This document shows positions 35,164 to 47,151 of a DNA stretch of 64,000 bases, piece by piece (position 1 is the stretch's first letter; the number at the start of each line of letters is the position of its first letter). Position numbers and translations under genes: made by a program. The notes under the pieces are model-generated. The model made no database searches, had not been told where the DNA came from, and saw only the letters and a list, made by a program, of their open reading frames with translations. The stretch lies in the NCBI GenBank assembly GCA_964017195.1, contig OZ024896.1, forward strand, positions 27,131,430 through 27,195,429, written 5' to 3'. Origin of the DNA: Siderastrea radians (lineage: Eukaryota > Cnidaria > Anthozoa > Scleractinia > Rhizangiidae).

Positions 35164-38100
35164 GTGGGCTTCCAGTTTCTTTTTTACCATAATTATACAA
35201 ATTTACAGTCTAACTTCCGTTAAAGGAGAGCATCAATTATCCAGACCAAAATAGTCTGGTTAATTGAGAGGAATGAATGCTTTCTAGAGACAATGCAAAA
35301 TGAAAACATTGTCAAGCAGGATTTGGATGAGCAAACTGTATCTACATACAGCAATTAAAAATGGCCACATGCTTGACTTCCCAATCAATTTTCACTGGTG
35401 AACATGAAGTGTAACTAAAGCTTGTTTGAAAGTAAAAAAAAAAAAAATAAGGAAAACCTGTTTAGGGATCACTAACACCTTTTCAGCTGTTACTTGTAAC
35501 CAAAACTTGTAAATATTCATAAATAAATCTGGTCCACTGAGAAATGACCAGTTAATTATAAAGTTGAGAAAAGTGAAGTTTGACTGTTTGGACACCACAG
35601 AACCAACATCTTTTTGAGCTCAGAGAGACCACAAATCCTATTAACTTTAACTTTAAAGGAGCCCCTAATAGGATCTACCAGAATCTGACCATGTAGCGTG
35701 GTTAGAATACGCTTTCATCCCTAAGAGGTACCAGTTAAAAATAGTTGTTGTCTTGTGTTTCTCTAACTTTACACCATGAAAGGGACATGCATCAAGATTA
35801 CTCCAGTGTAATGATGGTCAATTTTCCAAACCAAGAATGTTTACCCCTTACAGTGTACATTGTAAATTTATGATAAGCACAACCACCACTTTTATAATTT
35901 TGTATTGGAGTCCTTCTGGGTGATTTTTATTGTGTAAGCCCAACTGTTTTTTAAGTCATTTAACTTAGTCTTACGGTTAACAGGAATTCATTCTTTGAAT
36001 GTACTCATTTTCCCTCAAATTTGAAAATAATCAGGGACTATTCTTTTTAGTATATAGTTTCTCACCGATGGATGGTTTCCAAATATCCTTGTACACATGA
36101 TAACCACGAACAGCTGAAGAAGGCACTAAAACCTCCATTTCAGTTTGCTTTGCGAATGATGAAACTGATCTATGTTGTCACCAGTTTTCTCTCTTCTCAT
36201 GAAATGCCTAGCTTGAGCTTGTAAACTTGGGGTGCGGCTTATACGCCAATGTTTACGGTATCAAAGCAGTGGATAGTGTTTTTCGTGCACTCTGATTGGC
36301 TACTCAAACTCGGGATAGCATTTGCTATTTACCTCCCAGCATTTTTCTGGATTTCGCGCGTGAGTTTTGCCTTATTTCTTGGAAAAAGGAACTATTTGGT
36401 GCTGGCTATCCACTGGTTTGGTATAATTTATACTAAAACAATTACCGGTATTCACCTCACTGGTGAAGAGAGGTAGATATTTACCTCACCACTTCCTCAG
36501 GGAGATTGAAGGGGGTGGGGGGGGGGGGCAGGTTATTCAAGAAGGTGCTTATTTAAAGTCTCAAAAAGAAAGGCAAATACATGTACATAATTTTGAGGAG
36601 GGTGGACCACTATTATTACATTATTTGTATCAGCACAGCATATTGCAGTTTGTTTTTTTGCAATCTGATTAGTTCCCTTCTGAATTAATATGGCTCATTA
36701 TTGTATGGGTATGAGCAGGCACACACACATTGGCTCCCTACTGTATTGACTATTAGCTCATATTCTGGGATTGAGAAGTCACATGAAAAAGTTGGGCTCA
36801 ATTGCGTGCTGGGATTTCATGTAATAATTGTCCAATATACCATACGTTAGAAAGCTTGCATAATTTCAAAAAGTATACATGTAAATAGGAATTGAATGGT
36901 ACATGTACTTTTCTTCTTTTTGTTTCTTTTACTCCTCTTCACTTAGTCATCACATAACATCCTATTGTTGAGTATAATGTTATTCTAAACAATTACTTTG
37001 GTCAATCTTGCCATACACAAACACATAGCCAACTCATTGCTAATAGGATATCATGACAAATAAGTTTAGATAATTCAGATGATAAAATTTAACTTAAAAT
37101 CTCTTTGCTCAAACTTAATTTTCCAGAGGAAAATTTCAAGGCAAGACCATCACTCGACAGTATACACCCGTATCTCCATCAGACTTTTGTGGCTTCTTTG
37201 ATGTGCTCATTAAGGTATGGCTTAGCTGATTAACTGGTTTGCCATAAAATTCTGATCATAAGCCATGGGCTTATATTTGTCCAAAGGGCCTTTTTGGTGG
37301 GCTTATTATTGGAGGGAGGTTTGGGCTTCAAAAGTGTTTGGGCTTATATTTGGAAGGAATTTTATGTCTGAAAATGAGGGATTTTGTGTCTGAAAAAGCT
37401 GTGACAGAAGGATTGTGGGTACAAGGTGGAGGAATTGAACTTTTTTGCAGATACTATCTGTAGCGTAACATAACATGTATGCTCCCAAATATGACAAAAA
37501 CAGTGATCTCTAATAGGATCAAACTTTACAATTATCTTGTATAACTTGTATAATACATTGCAATTTGCTTGTTGTTTTTGTATGGCACCCTGTTGTTGAT
37601 AAACCCGTGGTTGATGTAAATACAGTATTCAGATTGCTATTTACATAGGTGGAATAATGTGGTAGGAATGCAAACACTTGAGGATGTTATGCCAATATTG
37701 TTCTTGGTATGTAAACTTAGTATGAGCCTGTAGTCTTATATTCCAGAGGGGGGGGGGGGGGTATATTCTGGAGGGCTTATTTTTTTCTGTGGGAGGGCCT
37801 ATTATGGGAATTTTACTGAATTTTAAATGTTACTAGTGGCAATAAACTCCCGCTATCTCCATCTACCAGCTGTCATGAACTGGAATAAGTTTCCTTTGGA
37901 TGGCATAGAATAATGCAGGGTTCTCATTGAGCTTGTAAACAAAAGTCTAGCTTTAGTGATTATTACCATTCTTGAGTTTGTTTCAACCACTTTAGAGACT
38001 TCAACAGCCACATTGCCTCGAGTTTTCAGCTGGAACGTGCCCACGAAATTTAGAGGGCATGTCTGACATACCTTACCCCTATGATGCTTTAAGTGTTTCA

Positions 38101-41100
38101 ACCTCCTGTAAGCAGACACCTCCTGTAAGCAGACTTGTGTGCTTGGTCCCGAGGGTGTCCGCTTACGCGAGGTTCCCCTGTACAGGATTTATGGAATACA
38201 TACTCTTCATTAGCTTTAGAATGGTATAGTATACATGGGGACATTGAGTTTGTAATACTCTTCATTAGCTTTAGAATGGTATATCATACATGGGGACATT
38301 GAGTTTGTAATTCCTGATCTGGAAAAATTGCCATTTAATTGCCTTTGGGCTTAAAAGCTTTGGGTTAACTGCACAAAAGCGTTACATTTGCTTGTTTGTT
38401 AAAAACGTACAGGTGTGTTAGAAACAGAAGTAGTCTGTTTTTCAGCCTGCCTGCTAGCACTTTATGGGAAATCTGAGTGATTTAACACTGGCTTACTCCA
38501 CCTCAAGTTTGAAAACGTTTTTGTTTCTGAAATTCGATTGTTAAAGTAGGACTTTATTGTTGATTTATCAGTGAGCCACATACTTACTGTAGATGATTCA
38601 TCATCTCTTACATGAAACTCAGAGGTTATGGTGAGGTTAAGTCTCAGGGAGCTAGGGAGTCCCCCCCCTCCTTCACAGCGGTCAAACGCAAAAAACGTCA
38701 CTTCCGGTTTTTCAGAACCTTGAAGTTTGAATCAGTTCAGACCTTTCAGAGGGCGAAGTTCGTATGAAAACGATACATGAAATGTCCCGATAAACCAAAT
38801 TTCGCGCCGATAAAACTTGTGGATGCCAGTTACTTTATTCTGAACACATGCTCAAAGTAAAAAGCTTAAGTTTTCAGAAACGGCGTTAAGTTTTGCCGTT
38901 TAAGTGGAACTTTCGACTTTTGTCTGTATTTTGTTTTGTAAAGGTATGGCTGGAATTGCGCACGCATCTTGCGTTTTACCACTGTGAACCCCCCTCCACT
39001 CTTTGAATGGGAAGCCAGTTCATCTCTTGGTTACCCCTCAGTCAATGTTTAACTCAGACCACCTTGAGCAGAGCCCTGTTTGACTTATTTACATTGTGTT
39101 TTAAATTTCATACTACTTACAAAGACACCAACGCAACAATTTACACATCAAGCATTTTGTCACTCATTTAGGGCCATCTGATAAGATGGTACTTTCTTGA
39201 TTGTTCTTATCCACTGCCAAATAAATTACTTATTCAGCCAAAGCCTGTGCTTCATTTCAGGTGTATCGAAATGGGAAGATGTCCAGTTATGTGGAAAGTT
39301 GGCAAGTTGGAGACATGGTTGAATGGAGGGGACCGTTTGGAAGATTTCCATATCAGCCAAATCAGGTAACTCGTGTTGTCATAAAATCTTGCAAAATCTT
39401 TCAGCTATTACCTAATCTTACAAAAATTCATTGAATCTAAAAAAATTACAAATTCGAGTCTCGAGACGCGAGGATCGAGACTCGAGGGACTTACCTTTGA
39501 CCGGTACTGTATGCAAGCTCTTACAAAATTTTACAGTGATACTTACATGATTGTTTGAAGTGTTGCAGAATATTAAACAGAATCTTATAACATCTATCTT
39601 ATGGAAGCTTGCACTGAATCGTATGAAATCTTACACAGAATGTTATTAAAAACTCACTCTCAGAGAGAATCTTATAAACCTTATGGAATTTTACGCAGAG
39701 CCGTGTTATGAACTCTAGAGGAATCTTACACAAAATTCTAAGATTACACTCAGTAAGCAATCTTGCACAGAATCGTATGAAATGTTATGGAAAGTAACAA
39801 AGAATCTGAATCTTGAAGAACCTTGTACTGAATCTTAGAAAAAAAATTCTTGTGGATTGTTATGCAGAATCTTATAAATCTCACGAATCTTGCACAAAAT
39901 GTCATTAAATCTTACACAGAATCTTATAAAAACTTAACAAATCTTAAACAAAATCGTGTGAAATCCTATTTAAGAATTTTATAAAATGTCAAGCAATTTT
40001 ACACAGAATCTTAATATAAAATCTTAAGTAATCTTACACAAAAGCTTATATCTTACACAGAATCTTTTAAAATCTTAAGGAATCTTACACAAAAGCTTAT
40101 ATCTTACACTGAATCTTTTAAAATCTTAAGGAATCTTACAGAATTTCGTAAAATCTTACGAAATCTTGCACAGAATCTTATAAAATCTTGAGAAATATTA
40201 CACAGAATATCGTAAAATCTTGGGAAATCTTACACGGAATCTTACGATATATAGAAATCGTTCACAAAATCTTATAACATCTTTTAAGATTTTCTACACA
40301 GAATCTTATAAAATCTTACATGTACAAAGGTCTTACACAGAATCTTAAAAATCTTAAGGAATCTTAACAGAAGCTTAAAAAATCTTGAGAAATCTTACAC
40401 GGAATCTTATAAATCTTAAAGAAATCTTACACAGAATCTTATAAAATCTCGACTAATTTTACACAGAATCTTATAAAATCTTAAGAAATCTTACGCAGAA
40501 TCTTATAAATTCTTGAGAAATTTTACATAGAATCTTATAAAATCTTAAGAAATTTTACACAGAATCTTATAAATCCCAAGGAATCTTACACAGAATATTA
40601 AATATTAGGGCATCTTACACAGAATCTTATAAAATCTCAACAGTCTGGCGCAACTACGACACGTGGTCTTTTTCACATGCAAACGAAAATGGACAAATAG
40701 AAAAGCGATTCCAGAGAAGCAGTAATCAGTGAGATTTTATTCTTCCTGGATTGTAATGTTTGGTCTCGTGCATCAAAACGTGCGAGAGGCCCCGAGCGTT
40801 GATGGCATCTAACATCTTTGTGGATGACTATTGCACGAAATTTGCTATAACCACATTTTAGAATGTTTGTTTCTTTATCCAAGAGAAAGAGTGAAAAGCT
40901 AAGTGCAACCGATATCTTCAGTTTTTTCGAAAATGGACCCCGTTAAGTAAATGCATACACTGCTGAGACTAAGGCATCCCCCATAGCTTTAAAGTAATTG
41001 TTCTAGATTGTTGTTATCAAATGGCCTTTTGGGTCCTAATGATTGTTCTCTTTGATTTTCAGTGTCGGCGCATCGGCATGCTAGCAGCAGGTACAGGCAT

Positions 41101-43086
41101 TGCCCCGATGCTGCAAGTGATTCAAGGAATCGTAGCCAATGAGCTCGATGAAACGTTTATCCACCTGGTCTACTCCAATCGAACATATGACGATATTTTG
41201 ATGAAGGAGACACTTGATGAAATGAAAGCTTACTGGAACTTTTCAGTCTTGTATGTAATAACCGAGGTTAGTTGCATATTTTGAGTCTGATATGTAATGT
41301 TTATAAGCCAAGTCCGTGGTCTGTACCGTAAGTTATAGACCGATTTTCCTCTTCGAGGCGGAAAAACGAGGTTCTGTATATTAAGGTACAGACTGCAAAG
41401 ACGAGGCTGATAACTTTGCCATAATTTATGAATTCTTCCACAATTTTGGCTTCTTTTTTCCCACACAATTGTCAAATTTCTTACGAGCTGATTGGGTCTT
41501 GCCCACTGATTAAAATGACATATCATGTAACACAAACGCATTACTTTGCTACTATAAATTTGACACGACATTTTCCTATGAAGTTGACTTGTGACCTCAG
41601 CAATGACGCCTTAATGTGTCCAAATGGAACTACTTGCTCCTCTCGTTTTTCGCTTGGTCTTTTTTATGGTGTTGTTTCTGTCTCGAATGTAGGCAAGTTT
41701 TTCTCGCTCTATCCTGGCCTTAGACGGTTATGCTTGTAAAGGAACCTTGTAAATAAAGTCCTTGCCGTTGCGAATTTTCATTCTAGAAATTCGTTGATGA
41801 GGGCCCAGCTGGCCCTTTGAGAGAGCCCTTTTTTACCAAAGGAGTTGGCGATATTTGAACCTCTTTATGTTATGTGGAAATTGATGGTGTGCAGTGTAAG
41901 TCGTAAAGATATCGAACTTTTGATAAGTTGGTCGAATAAATGGTGTCTCGAAAAAGGAGTGTTAGTAGGTATGGAAGTGTCTCTTTTTTTAGTTTTAGTA
42001 AAACAACCACGTTAATTTTTTAATCTTATGTCACATGTAGGAAACGAAGGCGTCCTTGGGGAATTTTTACGCCCCACGTTTTATTCACCGTTGCAAATTT
42101 TGTGCGCTTATGATTTGTAATTATAGTACAACGCTAAATTTTCGCGTGCTCCCATTGGTCGAAATCGATCACGTGACGTGACAGTGTCTCTCCTCAGCGG
42201 GCGCCTATCAGCGCATAGTGCCCGTTTTCGGCAATTTTCGCTCAAAAGTTAGCGTTGTACAGTAAAAACAATAGAGTCCTTCTGTCTCAGGCCCCATATG
42301 TGATAGGTTCCGTCAGAAATTTAATGTTCAAACTTCATATAAACCCTCGAACTACGTTCTCGGGCTAATATTTGTCGTGAACATCAAATTTCCTGGGGCC
42401 TACAAAAATTCAGGTTTTTTCTAGAGTACGGTAACAGTTTCCAGTTGCAACTATTTGACATCGTTTTGAAAACTTTTTCATGCTTTCCGTGTAAACTGGC
42501 CGAAAAAAGTGAAAGAACTTTGAGAGGCGAAATTGTCAGCCTTGACGTTTGTCGTCTCTCGTAGTACTTGAATTTGATTGGTTAATTCATGAGTTGAAAC
42601 AGAAGCCATCAAAAAATTGTCAAAAAGATTTTAAAAAATAATGAAAAGTTTTTGAAAAAGGCACCGATACGGGCCGTAGCACTGTAACAACATTATGCAA
42701 GGCTTATGTTTTTCTTCGTAGTGAAGTTGTCAAAAAGTCACGAAAAATGCCAAAATTTTTTCAAAAAGTAATGAAACTCTTCGTAAGTGGCGACGGTGCA
42801 GAGCGTAACACTATAATACCCGGGTATAATAACATTATCTAGGGCTTATGTTTTTGTTTGTTTTCTTAATTTTTCTTAATAGAAATGTGAAGCCGACCAA
42901 TCTAAAGTTAAGTACGGAGATCACGTGTCTTACGGCAGGATCAGTCAAGAGCTTGTGTCGCGTGAGATGCCTGAGCCGTCACGTAATATTCAAGTGCTCA
43001 TCTGTGGAACGAAATCCTTTGACAAAGACATGATCAATTATCTTAAGGCCTTGGGTTACACTTCAGATATGTATTTCAAATTTTAG
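34799..43086 (+). CDS. CYB5RL: NADH-cytochrome b5 reductase-like protein (5 exons, complete)
   Basis: Exons 34799-35163, 37127-37214, 39261-39365, 41063-41266, 42883-43086 join in frame to 321 residues. The start ATG is in a strong context (GCCATGG). Residues 31-48 carry the oxidoreductase-like N-terminal motif DCCGTGCIPC followed by an acidic stretch, as in the CYB5RL type. The FAD-binding part starts at FRSFALVSI and contains RQYTPVS; GPFGRFPY follows. The NADH-binding part has GMLAAGTGIAPM and CGTKSFDKDM, and the protein ends in the usual aromatic YFKF. The family transfers electrons from NADH through FAD to b5-type acceptors; for this subgroup the acceptor is not established. CGT replaces the more common CGP. 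Length matches the family (about 315). Introns are long and repeat-filled, with one minisatellite. Confidence 0.93.
36267..36415. mobile_element. Small MITE in CYB5RL intron 1
   Basis: Starts CAGTGGATAG and ends CTATCCACTG, about 150 bases. No coding capacity. Confidence 0.55.
37127..37214 (+). CDS. CYB5RL: CYB5RL exon 2: FAD-binding RQYTPVS
   Basis: Phase 2 in, phase 0 out at GTATGG. Encodes GKTITRQYTPVSPSDFCGFF and DVLIK. The arginine and tyrosine of RxYT contact FAD in the family. Confidence 0.92.
38201..38310 (+). repeat. Tandem duplication of 55 bp
   Basis: Two adjacent 55-base copies (38201-38255, 38256-38310) beginning TACTCTTCATTAGC and differing at about two positions. A recent tandem duplication in CYB5RL intron 2. 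Confidence 0.9.
39261..39365 (+). CDS. CYB5RL: CYB5RL exon 3: end of FAD domain
   Basis: Phase 0 to phase 0, donor GTAACT. Encodes VYRNGKMSSYVESWQVGD and MVEWRGPFGRFPYQPNQ. Confidence 0.92.
39380..40650 (+). repeat. Diverged minisatellite in CYB5RL intron 3
   Basis: More than 1.2 kb of imperfect tandem units of roughly 30 bases built on AATCTTACACAGAATCTTAT and AAAATCTTAAG. Units are more regular in the last 600 bases. No coding or RNA structure beyond the repetition. Confidence 0.9.
41063..41266 (+). CDS. CYB5RL: CYB5RL exon 4: NADH-binding GTGIAPM
   Basis: Phase 0 to phase 0. Starts CRRIGMLAAGTGIAPMLQVI, continues with ETFIHLVYSNRTYDDIL and ends VITE before GTTAGT. Confidence 0.92.
42123..42400 (+). 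repeat. Dispersed repeat, copy 1
   Basis: About 280 bases matching 59260-59538 in the same orientation. The first 140 bases are a MITE-like unit from ATAGTACAACGCT to AGCGTTGTACA. The rest contains CTTCTGTCTCAGGCC and CCCTCGAACTACGTTCT. Confidence 0.9.
42883..43086 (+). CDS. CYB5RL: CYB5RL exon 5: C-terminus
   Basis: Phase 0 entry. Contains YGDHVSYGRISQELVSREMP, NIQVLICGTKSFDKDM and the stop TAG at 43084-43086. Confidence 0.92.
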   Translation, partial: KCEADQSKVKYGDHVSYGRISQELVSREMPEPSRNIQVLICGTKSFDKDMINYLKALGYTSDMYFKF

Positions 43087-44245
43087 TTGTCCAGAAAACG
43101 GTTTTCAAAGTACAAACGTTCCTGTTTTCAAGTTCTTAACGACATAGGCGGCGTTTCAACTAACAAGACCTTGCAATTTATTGCAACTTCCCCGATTGAT
43201 TATGACGAGAATAGAAAGGGGGAAGTATATTACATCTTTGAAATCGGCTAGTGTGATTATGCATCTAGGGAATAATAACGTATTTTTAAAAATCAGAAAG
43301 GACCATTATTTGAGCAGGAATGCAGGTTCTTACGTCTCAAAACACTTCTCTGTTTTCATTCACGGGAAACGCCCATCCTTTTCGGTGGAAATTTCTAGAC
43401 TGAGATTTTGACGTAGCCACGGGGTTTTTCTCGAGATAAGAGAGCGGCGTGTTGCTGACGTGAAATACTAAGCGTGAGTTTCAGCGCCGTTCTCTGATTG
43501 GGAAAAGAGAATGGGAAATATCAAAAATCACTGAACCATTTATGATCTAGCATGGTGTGCTGTAATACGGAGAAGCTAGTGTATTCGACACTTAATTACT
43601 CGTCAAAATTAGACTGCGAGCAGTGAGCTCACTCTCCCGCCCACGCTACTCGCGGCTCGTGGCTTCGCCGCTCGCCGCTCGAATATCGCCCTCGTGACTT
43701 TGCCGTTCATCCAGCACGGATTTTAAAGCAAAAGAGAGCCTGCTCGTAGTCTACGTCAAAATATACTGTAAGAAGACTTAAATAGCAAAGGCGTGAAACA
43801 TAGGGCGTTCTTACCAGTGTTAGCGGAGGGTAATACATCTTGTGGTTATGTCACAGAGCCACACCCCAACCCCCTCCTCCCCCTTACTCGCTAACTTTTC
43901 TCATAAGAGAACAAGAGTGAATAGCCTCATCCAACTCGCGCTGATAGCGAAAAAGCTTTCTCCAAACTCGTAGCTCCCCGCTTTAAAAAACGCCAGCTAA
44001 TCGAAAAATAACGGAGCGTTTTTAAAGAAAATATTTTGCGTACATTTGCATCGGACAACATAAACTTAATTTTAGGCAAACGCGTAATTCTTATTTCCAG
44101 TCAGTTCGTTTGGAGGAAAATGACATTTAAAAAAACCTCCCAATCTTCGGGAAATAATAACAGTATTTATGGACTGAATATTACCACCCAATCAATCTTA
44201 TTTGAAAGATGAGTCATTGAAGGGAAATGCAAACTTCGGCGAACA
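43087..44245. other. Intergenic, no gene recognised
   Basis: Apart from the short MITE at 43611-43752, no coding or RNA feature was seen on either strand. Confidence 0.5.
43611..43752. mobile_element. Short MITE, about 140 bp
   Basis: Ends AGACTGCGAGCA and TGCTCGTAGTCT, one mismatch. Interior is rich in GCTCGCCGCTCG-type sequence. No TSD resolved. Confidence 0.6.
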
Positions 44246-44265
44246 ATGCAAACACAGTTGATTTT

Positions 44266-44641
44266 GAAATTATGAATATATGAAGTTCATATATTTGAAC
44301 TGCGGAATGAAGAAATAAATGTAAAGAAGATCCTCGCAGTTATTAACGCAACTTATGCAGTTGCGAAAAGAAAGCCTGAAAAAATCAGGCTTGCCGGGAC
44401 TCGAACCCTGACCTCTGTGATACCGGTGCAGCGCTCTAACCAATTGAGCTAACAAGCCAACTGGGAGCTGGTCATTAAATTGGTTCGTAATATACCCGGG
44501 AATGATGAAGATGACGGTATCGCAGAGGTCAGGATTCGAGTCCCGGCAAGCCTGATTTTTTCAGGCTTTCTTTTCGCAACTGCATAAGTTGCGTTAATGA
44601 CTGCGAGGATCTTCTTTACATTTATTACAGTTGATTTTATT
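44266..44641. mobile_element. Two tRNA-derived SINEs, head to head, in one target duplication
   Basis: One copy (minus strand, about 44310-44458) has a full tRNA-like head; the other (plus strand, about 44514-44625) starts inside the head. Their heads face each other and their tails (GCCTGATTTTTTCAGGCTTT and the TGCGAGGATCTTCTTTACA end) are inverted copies. The whole is flanked by a 20-base direct repeat (44246-44265 and 44642-44661). Such tRNA-headed elements are copied by LINE reverse transcriptase. Confidence 0.8.
44388..44458 (-). repeat. tRNA-like SINE head (Thr-type anticodon loop), not a functional tRNA
   Basis: Folds as acceptor GGCTTGT/GCAAGCC, D-arm GCTC/GAGC, and a T-arm within GGGTTCGAGTCCC. 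Polymerase III A-box TAGCTCAATTGG and B-box GGTTCGAGTCCC are intact. The anticodon stem has two mismatches and the loop CCGGTAT would give GGT (Thr). SINE body follows the 3' end directly, and a second copy lies beside it, so I read it as a SINE head. Confidence 0.7.
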
Positions 44642-45215
44642 ATGCAAACACAGTTGATTTTATTGAAAGGATTTGACGCTAGTGCAGTAAGGTTTGTTAA
44701 TGACTACATATGTTAACAGGTGAACTCGAACACTGAAAAATCAAAACGAAAAAATCCATGCAAAGCCGAAAGATTGACTCTTTCATAATATTAAAAAGAA
44801 AACATTAAGATTTGACAACAGCGAGGAAAACACCGTACTAATAAGGATGGTAATTTAAGGATCAATTTTACAGTGTTGTTCCTTTCAGTATCAATATATT
44901 TTTCATCGGTACATCTCGTGATAAAATTCAACCATATTCCTGTCACAGGCGGCTGTAGTTTGGAATGAGAATAAACGTTACGGTCTTGATCACACTGAGA
45001 AAGAACTCAGCTCAAACCCAGGCCTACATACCACTGATTTTTAACTACACTCGGACACAACTCTTGCCAATTATCACAATTTATAACATCTGTGTGTTTA
45101 CAACAAACCAATAACATTTTCATCATGCACTGCGTACACGGAAAACCTTTCGGTCTTTTTGTACAGGTACATAACTTTATTAACAGAAATTTTAAATTCG
45201 ACGGTTTAATCAACC
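44640..45215 (+). repeat. Diverged segmental duplication, unit A
   Basis: Matches, in the same order and strand, pieces at 46310-46480, 46500-46600 plus 49144-49200, and 50037-50180. The best block is 45068-45205 against 50041-50178, starting GCCAATTATCACAATT in both. Unit B is expanded by inserted elements. No coding function seen. Confidence 0.75.
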
Positions 45216-45325
45216 AATCAATCGTTTATTTACCCACGTAACATCAATGAGACAAAAAGCTCGTTCAAAATACTTACGTGCACCTAGAAAGTATAAAGTA
45301 TTAAAAACTGTAAAAACCTAGTTGA

Positions 45326-45635
45326 TAATACACGTAGCAACTGCCGTTAATCGGCTACAATGTCTAGCATGGTCTGCGGAAAGCGAATCACGACTTGGAA
45401 ACTGCAAGTAATCATACTTATTTGTTCAGGGAAGGTTTCTCTGACAAGCCTGCAACTAAACTACTGAACCACGCTTCCCCAGCAACGCTTTTTACTTCCT
45501 TTGGGGAGAATTGTCCGCTACTTGCTGAAGGACAATTCTCGACGACAAAATAAACGCAGTTTAAACGAAGAGCGTTACAAGCCCGAACTGCGATCAATCA
45601 CTCAATCGGCTTCCACGATCACTATTTTGGTCTCA
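45326..45635 (-). pseudogene. 5'-end relic of a GPCR paralogue
   Basis: Aligns with 56737 to about 57080, the N-terminal coding and leader part of the intact GPCR at 55759-56934, in the same orientation. Shared stretches include GATAATACA.GTAG.AACTGCCGT, GCGAAT.AC..TTTGGAAACTGCA (with one base fewer) and TGTCCGC.ACTTGCT. Deletions break the frame, and nothing matching the membrane helices follows. It is a truncated, non-functional copy. Confidence 0.75.
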
Positions 45636-46642
45636 AAAATATTCTTTATATATGATTACAGTTGAACGAGAAAGTTCAACGTTCATACAAGCTGATACAT
45701 GTCAATTTCTTTAACAAGTAAAAAGAAACGAGAAGGAAAAAAATGAACTAAATGATAACAGTACTTTAGCAACATAACTAAGCCCTCCCTTGCCTTTGCG
45801 TTTTTTTCGTCGTCCGTCATGAAAGTCTGGCTATGTCCCAGTTATGAAGTCTGCCGTATTCATTTCTATATACACGTACACAATATTGACTATCAACATT
45901 GTTATTAATTCAATGTAGATTTTATGATCCAAAGAGGTCATTGGCCGTCACAGGACAGCCTCAAGGTCGAACATTGTCATTTAAGAATCGGATGCTTTTG
46001 TAATTTAAAAAATTAAAAAACGACAGTTTTTTTAATATCATAATTACTCGAGATACGGACTCGTCTCTTAATTAAGGCCAAGGCAAAACACATTCTGTTC
46101 AACATAGCGGGGGATTTGAGAAAACCGAGTTCGGATTCCACTAAGCAATAGTAAAAAAATAGTAAGTAAATCAAAGGGAAACGAGATTCAGTTCGAGATA
46201 GTGGCTGCACTTATGAACTGTAAACTATCACGGCGTTCAAATGCAATCAATCATATTAAAATACACAAGTACAATGTAGTTGTAAGTGAAATGCAAACTG
46301 TGCTGTCGACCTAAACAGTTGACTTTATTAAAACGATTTCACACTTGTGCAATTAATTTTAACGACAAGCAATGACTACTTATATTAACGGGATATCTTG
46401 AACGCGCTACGTGGAAAAATTAAACCAAAACATCCATGCAAACCCAAAAGAGTGATTTCTGTAAATGAAAATTAAAAACTGCATATTAGTAAGATCTTAC
46501 GACAATTAGATAATTTTTTGATCAATTTTGTAAGTGTTTTTCCATTCAATAGCAATTATATTTTAGTGACGAACAGTACGAGACATCGTGCTAATGTATA
46601 AAGTGCACCTAACCCCAAAATATTTTTTTCGCTAAAATAACT

Positions 46643-46990
46643 CTGCACCTGTTCGAAAAGCATTACGCCTTTTTTTTATGAAATCCCGCTCAATCTTGAC
46701 TTTTTATAGGCTGTAAAAGTTACGAAATCTAGCCATCATCTGGTACACGACCGAGCTAGTGAGGGCATGGGTCTATTCTGGATTTGACATCACAAACTGA
46801 TTTGCATCTCCTTAAGTCTTTGTAAACATGCATGCAAACAGTTTGTGACGTCAAATCAAGAATAGACCCATGCCCCTTCTAACTCGGTCGTGCGACAAAT
46901 GGTGCTTAGTTTGTCGTAAGTTTTGAAGCCCATAAAAAAGTCAAAAACTGGAAATAATGGCGGAATATTTTTAAAATAGGTGCAATGATT
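46643..46990. repeat. Left sub-terminal palindrome of the recombinase element
   Basis: Arms of more than 110 bases each side of about 46819, including ACCGAGCTAGTGAGGGCATG against CATGCCCCTTCTAACTCGGT. It would form a long imperfect hairpin in single-stranded DNA or RNA. Confidence 0.85.
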
Positions 46991-47059
46991 TTTATATCAT
47001 AGATACTGAGATTTCCTCACGTAAAAAAGATTACGTAAAAATGATACGTAAAATACATT

Positions 47060-47151
47060 AGCCAATAGGAAACGCGAACGATGAAAACTCACTAGTGAAA
47101 AAACGTCGTTCGCCCAATCACAAACGCGAACGACGAAAACTCACTAGTGAA
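47060..47151 (+). repeat. Short direct duplication in recombinase leader
   Basis: CCAAT..AAACGCGAACGA.GAAAACTCACTAGTGAA occurs twice, about 52 bases apart, just upstream of the recombinase frame. Confidence 0.85.

Noticed and set aside
39380..40650. Repeated AATCTTACACAG units as a possible CRISPR or satellite centromere
   Set aside because: No unique spacers of constant length, units drift strongly, and the array is confined to one intron.
44388..44458. A functional tRNA-Thr gene
   Set aside because: Two mismatches in the anticodon stem, SINE body joined directly to the 3' end, and an adjacent second copy.
47095..47097. GTG as start codon of the recombinase
   Set aside because: Animal nuclear genes start with ATG; the frame is simply open upstream. 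The likely original ATG lies near 47215 in another frame.
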